A stretch of 38,734 bases of DNA from JAFNAG01 sp964353465 (GCA_964353465.1 CAYGWQ010000013.1:1-38734); one strand, 5' to 3'. Shown: positions 1 through 7,401, counted from the stretch's first letter. Numbers and translations are program-made. Notes: generated by a model from the letters alone, not told the origin.

Positions 1-756
1 ATTCTCCCGTTTGGTGGTCAGATGTTTGAGCTCCAACATTTTTTCGTAGGTTTCCAGCGCCATCTGGTCGTTGGTCAGCTGCTGGTAGCAGCCGGCAACT
101 TTTAAATGGATATCTTCGCGGCGCTCAAAAGCCGGATCCAGTTCCAAAACCTTCGAGAAATATTTGATGGCCTCGTGATACTGCTTGAGGCCCATGTAGT
201 TGTTTCCCATGCTTTCGTACAGGTAGGCGAGCCCCGGGTCATTATCGCTCAGGACCTGAATGGCTTTTTGAGAGTACCGGATGGCTTCGTCGTGCTGACC
301 GAGCCTTTCATAGTTGCGGCTGATGCCGGCATACAGCATCCACTGGGTGTCTTTTTCCTGGGCTTCCACATATTTCTCGCAGATGTGGCGCGCGGCGAGC
401 GATTTGGCGATCCTGCCGTGGTATTCCAGGAGCGACCCGAGGTAGAAATGAACGAAGCCGCACATGTCGGGCATAAACTCGGGTTTGTTGGGATCGAACA
501 GGCGCGCGGACTTCAGCAGGTGCTGCAGGGCTTCCTTGTCATTACCGGCATTGTACCGGCAGATCCCGATCTTGCCGGCGAAATAGGCACGCACATTAGC
601 CGGCTTCGCCATTTGGAACGCCTCTGCGTAATAAGCGGCGGCTTCCGAGAACCGCTCCTTTTCGCTCAACTTCTCGGCACAGGCATCCAAAAGGGAAATC
701 CGATCCTGTTTTGAGATGGCGCTCTTTAATTTGGCTTTCAGCTCTTTTAGTTCCAT
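1..756 (-). CDS. TPR-repeat protein, 3' end beyond the window
   Basis: The minus strand reads open without a stop from the ATG at 756 to the first base of the window (252 codons), so the C-terminus is missing. The translation begins MELKELKAKLKSAISKQD and is helical throughout. It carries tetratricopeptide-type pairs such as YAEAFQMAKPANVRAYFAGK, YAGISRNYERLGQHDEAIRY and ESMGNNYMGLKQYHEAIKYF, the last followed by the LELDP that typically closes a TPR unit. TPR arrays are protein-protein interaction scaffolds; no catalytic domain is visible in this part. An in-frame ATG 12 bases upstream is possible, but its GAGG would abut it, so 756 is preferred. There is no signal peptide, so it is probably cytoplasmic. 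It lies 95 bp downstream of the lepB pair on the same strand. The family call is firm and the specific role is unknown. Confidence 0.85.
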   Translation of the reverse strand, partial: MELKELKAKLKSAISKQDRISLLDACAEKLSEKERFSEAAAYYAEAFQMAKPANVRAYFAGKIGICRYNAGNDKEALQHLLKSARLFDPNKPEFMPDMCGFVHFYLGSLLEYHGRIAKSLAARHICEKYVEAQEKDTQWMLYAGISRNYERLGQHDEAIRYSQKAIQVLSDNDPGLAYLYESMGNNYMGLKQYHEAIKYFSKVLELDPAFERREDIHLKVAGCYQQLTNDQMALETYEKMLELKHLTTKREN

Positions 757-851
757 CGCAATGTGCATCCTCAGGAAATTGTACGTGAATTGTAATACTA
801 GCACATTCTGCTTTTCTGCCGGGAATACACTCTGAAGACAAGGTCCGCTCC

Positions 852-1526
852 CTACTGATAAACCACGAGGTAGCCCGTATGCAAGTCAACCTTCTGAATG
901 CGATAGGGGAGGGCCGAAGGCTTCATTGGATCGAAGGGGGGATTCTGCTTGTGGCAGACGGCGGTGATGATTTCCGCCACCAGCAGGTTGGGGAGGCTGA
1001 TGCCGTCAAAGCGTGCGTCGTCGAGTCGGAAGTAAGCCTTACCGTCGCCCGAAAGCAGGCCTCCCAGCACCACCAGAGAATGGACTCCGGCCAGCATCTT
1101 GCGGAGCAGGCTGGTCAGGAGTGAAGTGTTTTTCAACTCCACGAGGTCAAAATCAATGCTTGCAGATCCTTGCAGCCGGGCTTCCATTAATTTCACTTTG
1201 AGGCTCTTAAGGCTGGGATGGTATTCCGGGCGGAGATCGAGTTCGAGATAGGAGTTCAGTTCATTCTCAGTAAATCGAGTAGCGTGTTTCCCGACGCTGC
1301 CGGCAGGGATGGTGGCGGCGGCATAGTCTTCCATGCGTTGGACTTTGATGGCACAACTCTCAGCCGCCGCCTTGGAAACGCCACCCGGTGCCTTGGATGA
1401 CTGCACTGCGATCAGGCACGGCGCCGGGAAACCAGGGGCGAGCGCGATCGCGCAGAACAAGAATACAATCCCGTATGCAGAGGCCCGCCCAGGTGCTGTC
1501 TCCTGCATCACGGAGTGTCCGATCAT
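852..1526 (-). CDS. Exported protein of unknown function downstream of lepB
   Basis: This gene encodes 224 residues. A short N-terminal segment is followed by a hydrophobic stretch at about residues 17-37 (YGIVFLFCAIALAPGFPAPC), which reads as a signal peptide or membrane anchor. The rest is soluble and mixed alpha/beta, with ENELNSYLELDLRPEY near the middle. I do not recognise a named family. Its start codon overlaps the lepB stop as ATGA, so the two are probably translationally coupled and co-transcribed. That coupling suggests a role at the cell envelope, but this rests on position only. The complementary strand also carries open frames here; they lack family features and I treat them as shadows. 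The hydrophobic start and the coupling make the minus-strand reading the better one. Confidence 0.7.
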   Translation of the reverse strand: MIGHSVMQETAPGRASAYGIVFLFCAIALAPGFPAPCLIAVQSSKAPGGVSKAAAESCAIKVQRMEDYAAATIPAGSVGKHATRFTENELNSYLELDLRPEYHPSLKSLKVKLMEARLQGSASIDFDLVELKNTSLLTSLLRKMLAGVHSLVVLGGLLSGDGKAYFRLDDARFDGISLPNLLVAEIITAVCHKQNPPFDPMKPSALPYRIQKVDLHTGYLVVYQ

Positions 1527-2215
1527 CGGATGACCTTAAGAGACCTGCGCCATCGGGTTTTGGTGAAAAAATTCAGGAAAACGTCCGAGAACTGTGTGAC
1601 GCGATCTTTGATGCTGGTCTGCAGATACTCCTCACGCGGCGTATCATAGGACCAGTATATTACCATAGCTTTGCCAATGATGTGGTCGCGAGGTACGGAT
1701 CCCCAGAACCTGCTGTCCTGGCTGTTGTCCCGGTTGTCACCCATCGCGAAATAGTGGTTCTGCGGAACGTCGAACGGACCGTAGTGCTCGTAGAGGCTCC
1801 CCTGTTCGATGTATTGGGTGTACTTTTCCTCGAGCGGTTTGCCGTTAGCGCTTACGGTGCGGCCGGTCATCTCCACGCGCTCGCCCGGCAGGCCGATCAG
1901 CCGCTTGACGTAAGCCAATTCGGGGTTGCTGGGGTACTTGAAAACAATCACGTCGCCACGCTTCAGATCCTTGTATGGCAGGATCTTTCCAAAGAATCCG
2001 TCGTGCAGGCCGTAGACAAACTTGTTGACCAGTAGGTGATCGCCGATCAGGAGGTTGGATTCCATTGACCCCGTGGGTATCTTGAACGCCTGCACCACAA
2101 AAGTGGTTGCGAAAAGGGCGATGATCGCCGTGATGACGATGGATTCGAAGTATTCCCGGACTGTTGACTTGCGGAACTGAGGTTGAGAGCCTTCCACTAC
2201 CGTCGCTACCTCCAT
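1523..2215 (-). CDS. lepB: Signal peptidase I
   Basis: This is a membrane-bound serine protease that removes signal peptides from secreted preproteins on the outer face of the cytoplasmic membrane. The 230-residue protein has one N-terminal membrane segment (about residues 25-43). The S26 motif IPTGSM follows, with nucleophile Ser50, and then box D, YVKRLIGLPGERV, with general-base Lys104. Box E is MGDNRDNSQDSR. The length is normal for a single-anchor SPase I. No Shine-Dalgarno precedes the ATG at 2215. A GGAGGT lies just inside it, so either the mRNA is leaderless or nearly so, or translation starts at the GTG of codon 7 (2197). The next gene overlaps its stop by four bases. Confidence 0.96.
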   Translation of the reverse strand: MEVATVVEGSQPQFRKSTVREYFESIVITAIIALFATTFVVQAFKIPTGSMESNLLIGDHLLVNKFVYGLHDGFFGKILPYKDLKRGDVIVFKYPSNPELAYVKRLIGLPGERVEMTGRTVSANGKPLEEKYTQYIEQGSLYEHYGPFDVPQNHYFAMGDNRDNSQDSRFWGSVPRDHIIGKAMVIYWSYDTPREEYLQTSIKDRVTQFSDVFLNFFTKTRWRRSLKVIR

Positions 2216-2321
2216 GAGTTAAAAGCACGCAAACACAAAATCTAACATAGCAGGGCCCGCGCAGCAAGAAAACGCCCTCGATCGGACAGTGGCTTCTGCC
2301 GGCGGGAGCGATACAGTACCA

Positions 2322-2460
2322 ACCACAAAGCCCTCCAAGACCTCAAAGAACAAGAGCCTGCATTCTGACGAGCATCGGCTGCGCCGAAGGCGATTCTGGA
2401 ACTGCGCTTCGGAATCTACTCTTGGGGATTTGTTTGTGGTCTTTGAGGTCCGAGTGGTCC
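2322..2460. repeat. Inverted, periodic ACCACAAAG/ACCTCAAAGA element
   Basis: The left arm (2322-2355) carries ACCACAAAG, ACCTCAAAGA and CAAGAG. The right arm (2421-2460), read on the opposite strand, carries ACCAC, ACCTCAAAGA, ACCACAAAC and CAAGAG. The element sits in the 370-bp gap between lepB and the tRNA gene. No believable coding region is present in that gap. It resembles the AACCACGAAATACACGAA-type elements seen at three other places in this window. Confidence 0.5.
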
Positions 2461-2586
2461 AATAATCATTCCTACTGCTGGCAAGCAAGGTCTGAATTGC
2501 AGGTTGTTACTAACACCATATGGACACCACGCATGAAGTCATGGTAGAATTCCTATCCTGTAAGTCTGTATGACAAAAGTAGATAG

Positions 2587-2662
2587 GGGCGGTTAGCTCA
2601 GCTGGCAGAGCATCGGTTTTACACACCGGGGGTCACAGGTTCAAATCCTGTACCGCCCACCA
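2587..2662 (+). tRNA. tRNA-Val (anticodon UAC), with encoded CCA
   Basis: A complete cloverleaf can be folded by hand. The acceptor GGGCGGT pairs with ACCGCCC, followed by discriminator A and CCA. The D-arm lies in TTAGCTCAGCTGGCAGAG. The anticodon stem TCGGT/ACCGG closes the loop TTTACAC, giving anticodon TAC, which reads valine GUA. The T-arm is ACAGG-TTCAAAT-CCTGT. The 3' half, from the anticodon loop to CCA, is repeated at 7402-7446, which marks this gene as an integration target. Confidence 0.96.
2618..2662 (+). repeat. attL: tRNA-Val 3' half, left end of the island
   Basis: This 45-bp segment matches 7402-7446 at 41 of 45 positions, in direct orientation. The first 17 bases (TTTACACACCGGGGGTC), covering the anticodon loop where many tRNA-targeting tyrosine integrases exchange strands, are identical. 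The four differences are two base pairs of the T-stem. Confidence 0.8.
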
Positions 2663-2738
2663 TTTATGGGCTCGGCACCCCGCAGGGTGAGCTTGGGGTG
2701 CGGAATCGGAAGCTGAACCAATAGCGAACGGAAGCACC

Positions 2739-3665
2739 ATGTCAGACAGCATATGCCCTATCTGTAAAGAACCTGCGCAGATCACGAGCCTTCTCCCACA
2801 TAGGGACGCTGAGAAGATTTTTTGCGCTCGGTGCGGCCATTTTGCCATTCATACGATCATGTTAATGCAATTTGAGAACATGCAAGACCGAAGCTTGCTA
2901 CCTTTCCTGTCGGCGCACATAAGACAGAACAGCAGCCCCAATAATCCCATTTTTTTGGAGCAAGAGAGTTGGCAGTCCTACGCCGAGGTTCACAAAAAGA
3001 CTCCGGTTCTTCGCAAACTGGGACTTGCGCTAAAGCTCGTCGCTGACCGTTCTTCCTGGCCCGGTGCACCTGTTGCTATTCCATACAAAGACTGTCCCCT
3101 CATCGATGCATCGAACGAATCAGAGCTAAGATTCCTATTGAACCAGCTCAAAGACTCGGGTTTTTTGGAATCCGCGAGCCATGATGATGTAGTCGCAAAG
3201 CGCTATCTGTGTTCGGTATCAGCCAAAGGATGGGAAAAACTCGAAGCCCAAACTATCGCAGGAATTCCCGGCCGATGCTTTGTTGCGATGTCGTTTGATC
3301 CTTCGCTTGATGAAGCCTGGGAGAAGGGAATTTATCCGGCCTTGCACGACGACTGCAAACTGGATGCGGTCAGAATCGACAAGGTCCATCATAACGAAAA
3401 GATATGCGACAAACTGGTAGCCGAGATCAGGTTGAACCAGTTTTTGGTTGCTGATTTTACTTTGCACCGGCAGGGGGTTTATTTCGAAGCGGGATATGCG
3501 CTTGGATTGGGGAGGCCAGTGATTTGGACCTGCAAGGAAAATGAGTTAGCGAAGGCGCATTTTGACACCAGACAGTATAATCACATCGTTTGGACAACTC
3601 CGTCAGAACTGCGAGAAAAACTTCGTGATCGAGTAATTGCCACAATCACAAAGCCCGATTCCTAG
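2739..3665 (+). CDS. Zn-ribbon / winged-helix / nucleoside-deoxyribosyltransferase-like protein
   Basis: The protein has 308 residues in three parts. Residues 1-35 form a treble-clef or zinc-ribbon motif (C6-x2-C9 and C29-x2-C32). Residues about 125-172 look like a winged helix (LLNQLKDSGFLES, then SAKGWEKLEAQ). Residues 178-305 form a compact domain starting CFVAMSFDP, with RIDKVHHNEKICDKLVAEI, LVADFT and VYFEAGYALGLGRPVIW. That last layout is typical of the nucleoside 2-deoxyribosyltransferase-like (TIR-related) fold, in which the glutamate of the E-x-G-x-A motif is the nucleophile; here that would be E250. An N-glycosidase acting on a nucleotide or NAD-like substrate is therefore possible. 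The gene is the first inside the tRNA island and overlaps the integrase stub tail to tail. A defence effector role is an inference. Start: ATG, with an AACGGAAG stretch shortly upstream. Confidence 0.85.
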   Translation: MSDSICPICKEPAQITSLLPHRDAEKIFCARCGHFAIHTIMLMQFENMQDRSLLPFLSAHIRQNSSPNNPIFLEQESWQSYAEVHKKTPVLRKLGLALKLVADRSSWPGAPVAIPYKDCPLIDASNESELRFLLNQLKDSGFLESASHDDVVAKRYLCSVSAKGWEKLEAQTIAGIPGRCFVAMSFDPSLDEAWEKGIYPALHDDCKLDAVRIDKVHHNEKICDKLVAEIRLNQFLVADFTLHRQGVYFEAGYALGLGRPVIWTCKENELAKAHFDTRQYNHIVWTTPSELREKLRDRVIATITKPDS

Positions 3666-3880
3666 CCCAGCTTTTGCACGATATCCTGCCGCAAATCCTG
3701 TTGCTTGAAGCTTGGCAAGCGGTTGACCGCCTGGCGGTTTGCTCCTGGGACCAGATGCCCGTAAATGTCCACCGTCATCTTGATCGATGAGTGCCCGAGC
3801 TGCTCTTTGACATAGGCCAGGGATTCGCCGTTCTGAATCAGCAGACTCGCGAAAGTATGCCGGAGGTTATGTTCTGAGTT
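3662..3880 (-). pseudogene. Tyrosine integrase, C-terminal fragment
   Basis: About 70 codons on the minus strand read HNLRHTFASLLIQNGESLAY and then LGHSSIKMTVDIYGHL. This is the catalytic end of a tyrosine recombinase: Arg in LRHTF, His in LGHSS and the nucleophile Tyr in DIYGH. The N-terminal arm-binding and core-binding domains and the first catalytic arginine are missing. Similarity stops at about 3880, exactly where a truncated zinc-finger gene begins on the other strand. The open frame continues further to 4117, but that part does not look like integrase. The fragment is the likely relic of the enzyme that placed the island in tRNA-Val. It can no longer be active. Confidence 0.8.
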
Positions 3881-4412
3881 GCCGCAACCTCTTGGGTGTA
3901 TCGGTTTTGCGGCGGATCCTTGCGCATGGATTCCAGAGGAACCTGTCGACGAGTTTCGTTTGCGTGCGGGCCAGATCAAGGCAGCGTTTGACGTGTGCGC
4001 CTGCCTGAGAAATATCAAGCCGACACTTCCCGACGATTGGAAGGCTTTGGGCGAAGACAAGGATAACAGCCGGCGCCCTGCAGGAGTCCAGCATGTAATG
4101 CTCGCAGCGATCGTCAACGACTATCTCGAAGCGCCTGGCGGGCCGGTCTTCAGAGTGCACTGGTATAAAGAGGAGACCGCGCGCCTGGACTGGGATATAG
4201 GTCTCGGTTTTCTCCAGCTTGCCTGGATGCAGGTTGCTCTGATTGTCACGAATACGAAGGCCTTCATACGGTGCGACGGCTGTCAGGAATATTATCAGCG
4301 TCAGGGGAACCAACCATCGGCCGGCAGAAATAACTTCTGCCCCAGATGTGGCAAGGGGAAAAGGGGCGCGAAAAGGCTCTGGGCGAGTAAGAGTAGGAAA
4401 TTGTCCAAGTAG
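3879..4412 (+). pseudogene. CGNR-like zinc-finger protein, N-terminally truncated
   Basis: An open frame of 177 codons carries a C-terminal zinc finger, RCDGCQEYYQRQ, then NNFCPRCGKGKRGAKR (C-x2-C and C-x2-C). This recalls CGNR-type zinc-finger proteins of unknown, possibly regulatory, function. The upstream part (EPVDEFRLRAGQIKAAFDVC) matches the middle helical region that I associate with such proteins. The only start available is a TTG at 3879, without a ribosome-binding site. The recognisable sequence begins right at the junction with the integrase fragment. I read it as a gene whose 5' part was deleted. A second remnant with the same finger follows at 4676-4846. It could still be expressed from the TTG, but that seems unlikely. 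Confidence 0.55.
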
Positions 4413-4450
4413 TACGGACATGTCACCTTTGCCAAAACATCCCCGATTCC

Positions 4451-4534
4451 GGGGATATCAGGATAAGGGGTCAGGCCTGAACTCGCGTCGTGAGCCATCC
4501 TGGAAGGCTTTTTCGGGCGCTTTGGAGCCCGCGG
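4451..4534 (+). repeat. Direct repeat copy 1, with hairpin
   Basis: This copy begins with GGGGATATCAGGATAAGGG, which is identical to 5328-5346. After a diverged middle it continues with ATCCTGGAAGG, TTTTTCGGGC and GAGCCCGCG. The CGGGC/GCCCG pair forms a hairpin conserved in both copies with different loops (GCTTTGGA here). The copy lies just after the first truncated zinc-finger gene. Confidence 0.7.
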
Positions 4535-4675
4535 AGACGAAGATCGCTGAAAAGCCCGATCCCGCCGTCTATGCTGCTTCCCTGGCGCCTTCCGCCCTGG
4601 CGAAGAAAAGCCGGCTTGCTTGCAGCGCGGCGGACGGGCCATGCAAAGAAGAAAGCGAGCTTGCCGCGCACGTGA

Positions 4676-4846
4676 TCATGGGCTCTCGGGGGCGTCTTCC
4701 GCTGCGACGGATGTGGCATCTGGTATAGTCACGAAGGGAAGCCGGCAAGCACGCGCTTGAACTTCTGCCCTGAATGTAGGGAAGGCAACCGGGGTACGAA
4801 GCAGACGGCAATCATTGTGGGCCACTTATACCGAAAGGAACTATGA
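4676..4846 (+). pseudogene. Second CGNR-like zinc-finger remnant (C-terminal end only)
   Basis: About 56 codons after a stop at 4673 read RCDGCGIWYSHEGKP, then LNFCPECREGNRGTKQ. This is the same C-x2-C/C-x2-C finger as at 4330-4370 (RCDGCQEYYQ, NNFCPRCGKG). No start codon or upstream domain exists in this frame, so only the last part of a paralogous gene survives. Its TGA overlaps the ATG of the next gene (ATGA), which suggests the lost gene and the 82-residue gene were once an operon. Confidence 0.6.
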
Positions 4847-5091
4847 ACATGACAAAAGAAGAAGTTCGAGTGTTTCACCTGGCAGCGAACTACGCTCTAA
4901 AAAAGAAGTATCCCTATCAGCTTAAAGACTGCAAACCCGGCGCATGCGCCGGGGTATATCAGTTGACGTTCGAGGCCGACAAGGGCCAAATTCGACACGT
5001 CACTTTTTTTAAAGATCAGTTCGATGATGTTGTTGTAAAAAACGAGCTTGGGGAAGCGATAATCAAAAATATTGACGATGCACTCCAGTAA
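4843..5091 (+). CDS. Small orphan protein, 82 residues
   Basis: The gene starts with ATG four bases after a good AAAGGA ribosome-binding site and encodes 82 residues (MNMTKEEVRVFHLAANYALK...). Secondary structure looks like an N-terminal helix, a short Cys-containing loop (KDCKPGACAG), then beta strands (VYQLTFEADKGQIRHVTFF). No family is recognised. The start overlaps the stop of the degraded zinc-finger gene, so translation was formerly coupled to it. The direct repeats at 4451 and 5328 flank this gene and its decayed neighbours. The intact frame and good RBS suggest it may still be expressed. Confidence 0.6.
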   Translation: MNMTKEEVRVFHLAANYALKKKYPYQLKDCKPGACAGVYQLTFEADKGQIRHVTFFKDQFDDVVVKNELGEAIIKNIDDALQ

Positions 5092-5175
5092 CCTCGGCGC
5101 AAATCAAGAATGTGCTCGAATAGAGTTAGCCCATCGTGAGAAAAGGATTAGCAATTCTATCGGCACCTCGGCCGG

Positions 5176-5325
5176 TTGTCCGAGGATCTCGCAAGCTACA
5201 AGCGTGAGACAGCCATCCTAAACACTCTCAAGCGGGAGACGTTTGATGTGTCCGATCTTCCGGGTATCGAGATCCGGAGGATCTACAGAGAAACTCTGAG
5301 AGAAAAGCGGGACGCCGTCGGCTAA
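5176..5325 (+). pseudogene. Short charged helical ORF, probably the 3' end of a lost gene
   Basis: The frame is open from after a TAG at about 5149 to the TAA at 5323. It reads RHLGRLSEDLASYKRETAIL, then GIEIRRIYRETLREKRDAVG. The sequence is rich in Arg, Glu and Lys and looks like helices. The only possible start is a TTG at 5176, with no clear ribosome-binding site. The composition looks coding rather than random, so a truncated gene is the best reading. The family is not recognised. Confidence 0.35.
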
Positions 5326-5327
5326 GA

Positions 5328-5410
5328 GGGGGATATCAGGATAAGGGAGCAAGCAAGAAGTCGCGTCCTGGGGTATCCTGGAAGGTTTTTCGGGCATTTC
5401 TGAGCCCGCG
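5328..5410 (+). repeat. Direct repeat copy 2, with hairpin
   Basis: This is the second copy of the element at 4451-4534: an identical 19-base start, a diverged middle, then ATCCTGGAAGG and the hairpin CGGGC-ATTTCTGA-GCCCG. The stem is kept and the loop differs from copy 1. It follows directly on the stop of the short ORF. The stretch 5411-5589 after it holds no gene that I can see. Confidence 0.7.
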
Positions 5411-5589
5411 CGATTGATCCGGCCTCCGGGAATTTCTGTGGAATTTCCCTACACTATTGACTAGAATCTACTTGTGTTGGTTTGTGCTAAGCAGAATACA
5501 GTGTTCACTCTACTTCAAGTTGCCGATAATCTGGACGGACACCAGCAAAATCGACTGCCCCATCGGGTCCGGTCGGAAGTGAAGAGGCC

Positions 5590-6273
5590 ATGAGCAAAGG
5601 TCACAGAAAATCTGCGCAGGAACGAGCGATCACGCGGATGGAGCGAAGGCCGGCGGAAGCCGCAACTAACCAGTTCGTGGCGGATCCGATTACGGTAGGT
5701 CTTGATCGTTCGATCAACATCGATATGATGAAGCTGAGTGCGCCTACTAACGTCTACGACGCGGATTTTGCCTGGATCGTGCACCGGCCGGGGGCCATCT
5801 CATTCTTCTTCGCAAAGCGAAATATCGGTGGGAATGACGCGTTTCGAACTAGGCTTGAGGTGCGATACCCGCCGGAGAACCTGGTGAAGACTTTTTGGCC
5901 AAAAACACGCGAGTTTCATGATCAACTGCAGAAGTTTATTGCGAAGTGGCCGAAAGACGACGAGCGCGATCAGCAAAATCCGATGAAATGGACAGCAGAA
6001 AAGGATCATTCCGAGTGGGCTAATATTGAAACGATGGCTCATGTAGGAACACAAGCCTCGCTCGACTTCTTTCTACTACCGGCGTGGGGGATAGCCCAGT
6101 TTTTCAAGGGCCGGGGATCGTCGCAGTTAATAGTAAGGCCAATTGTGCGGATTCAGATGACCATATTTGAGCTCGGACGCCTACTTGACTCGGCAGCCGA
6201 TGTGGTGACTATAATTGAGGGATATCTGCCGGTGGCTGAAGCCGAAGCTATTCAACCGCAGGAGACGCTATGA
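5590..6273 (+). CDS. Unknown protein, first gene of the island operon
   Basis: The gene encodes 227 residues starting MSKGHRKSAQERAITRMERR; GAGG lies just before the ATG. The basic N-terminus is followed by a beta-rich stretch (DADFAWIVHRPGAISFFFAK), then LEVRYPPENLVKTFWPKTRE and helix FHDQLQKFIAKWP. This layout weakly recalls DUF3467-type small proteins, where a beta sheet is followed by a helix pair. I would not assign the family on that alone. The second half includes a partly hydrophobic segment (ASLDFFLLPAWGIAQFF) and an acidic C-terminus. The stop overlaps the next gene by four bases. With the two following genes it forms a compact operon just inside the right end of the tRNA-Val island. 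Function unknown. Confidence 0.75.
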   Translation: MSKGHRKSAQERAITRMERRPAEAATNQFVADPITVGLDRSINIDMMKLSAPTNVYDADFAWIVHRPGAISFFFAKRNIGGNDAFRTRLEVRYPPENLVKTFWPKTREFHDQLQKFIAKWPKDDERDQQNPMKWTAEKDHSEWANIETMAHVGTQASLDFFLLPAWGIAQFFKGRGSSQLIVRPIVRIQMTIFELGRLLDSAADVVTIIEGYLPVAEAEAIQPQETL

Positions 6274-6647
6274 CGCATCAAGCAACCACGGCGACAGACT
6301 TTTATGAAGCAGACGCAAGGGAAGTCTACGCGGAAAGTTTCGATTTTACGGTCATAGAATCATCCGCACCCCTCCCGAGCGCCGCCAAAACACTGCGCTC
6401 CGCGATCTCGCGATGGTTGGTAACGGCTGTGGTTGCGTCCGTTACTGGCATCTCAACGATTCCCCTCGGCGGCATGCTTTCGTTCGGACTCTCGGAGATA
6501 AGTGTCATCAGGCAGGATGCGCCGCGTGCTCCGGATGCTGTCACGATGACCGCACTCCTGCGTGAACGGGCCGCCCTAGCGGCCAGAGTATTCGAGCGCA
6601 CGCCACACCCTGGTGCCGACGACCCAGAGCCGGATTATGATTTCTGA
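6270..6647 (+). CDS. Small membrane protein, second gene of the island operon
   Basis: The product has 125 residues. An acidic N-terminal region of about 45 residues precedes a hydrophobic segment (SRWLVTAVVASVTGISTIPL, about 47-66). This is followed by GGMLSFGLSEISVI and a charged, Pro/Asp-rich tail ending PDYDF. It reads as a single-pass or hairpin membrane protein. It starts within the stop of the previous gene (ATGA) and its own stop lies inside the start region of the next. Such tight packing implies that the three products are made together and probably form a complex. No family is recognised. Confidence 0.72.
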   Translation: MTHQATTATDFYEADAREVYAESFDFTVIESSAPLPSAAKTLRSAISRWLVTAVVASVTGISTIPLGGMLSFGLSEISVIRQDAPRAPDAVTMTALLRERAALAARVFERTPHPGADDPEPDYDF

Positions 6648-7263
6648 GCCGAGTGGGGAGTGGTATGCCGCCCTTGGTCCGGAGCTGAGCCAGGGGGATA
6701 TCGTTCGCCTCGTTCCAGTCGGCCACATCGAAGCTCCGATCACAATCTGCCAACCAGCAAATTCCAACCCGACAGGGAAGGCAAGGTACTACCCGCTCGA
6801 CAAGGGACTGAAGCGGCACGGACTGGAATTCCTTCATGCCAAATTCGACATTGGCATTGGCATTGTTGTGTGGCCGGACTGTCAAATCGACAAGCCCAAG
6901 AATCAGGGTAAGCCTGAAAAGAAATGGCTTGCCGCGGTCGCGCCTGTGCTGCCGCTAACGAAGCTTTCGGTGGACCTGCACGCTGCGGTGCGATCCCTCA
7001 ATCGGGCGCCATGGTTCCACCTCCCCGCAAACCCTCCGGATCTCCCAGAAAGCTACGTCGACTTGCGATACATCTGGCCTGTACAATACGCGCTCCTGTC
7101 GGATCGGATTATCACATTGTCGCAAGCGGCTAGACAATCATTCACGCTGCACAGATTCTGGTTCGACACGGAGGTGAAAGTCCGCGCCGAAGTGGACTGC
7201 CCACACTGCCAAAAGGCGATCAATTCGTCGATCCTCTTCCAAAACAGAGATCTCGAGGAATAG
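6637..7263 (+). CDS. Unknown protein, third gene of the island operon
   Basis: I choose the ATG at 6637, which overlaps the end of the membrane-protein gene; a GTG at 6613 is also in frame. The protein then has 208 residues: MISEPSGEWYAALGPELSQG, a beta-rich N-terminal region (GDIVRLVPVGHIEAPITI), a central region with WLAAVAPVLPLTKLSVDL, and a C-terminal part ending in a C-x2-C pair (VDCPHCQKAI). The N-terminal half could be a small beta barrel, but no family is recognised. It is the last gene before the displaced tRNA end at 7402. Between 7264 and 7401 I see nothing. Confidence 0.72.
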   Translation: MISEPSGEWYAALGPELSQGDIVRLVPVGHIEAPITICQPANSNPTGKARYYPLDKGLKRHGLEFLHAKFDIGIGIVVWPDCQIDKPKNQGKPEKKWLAAVAPVLPLTKLSVDLHAAVRSLNRAPWFHLPANPPDLPESYVDLRYIWPVQYALLSDRIITLSQAARQSFTLHRFWFDTEVKVRAEVDCPHCQKAINSSILFQNRDLEE

Positions 7264-7401
7264 CGGATCCATGGAGTATGTTCGGGGTTTCCCGATTCAG
7301 GGTGCGCCTGGGGTGCGGGGTGCGTCCTATCTTGCCGGAAAACGCCCGCATCCTGCGCTTGTAAGTCCTGTAAATTCAATGTCTGCAATATCTTGAACGA
7401 C

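Noticed and set aside
106..714. Plus-strand open frame of 202 codons
   Set aside because: It is antisense to the TPR protein, which has clear repeats on the minus strand; the plus frame has no family features.
2219..2488. Minus-strand frame of 89 codons between lepB and tRNA-Val
   Set aside because: Its sequence is formed by the periodic repeat element and it has no ribosome-binding site.
4243..4728. Plus-strand frame of 161 codons
   Set aside because: It runs across the zinc-finger gene end, the direct repeat and the second remnant in a different frame; composition is Ser/Pro/Arg-rich shadow sequence.
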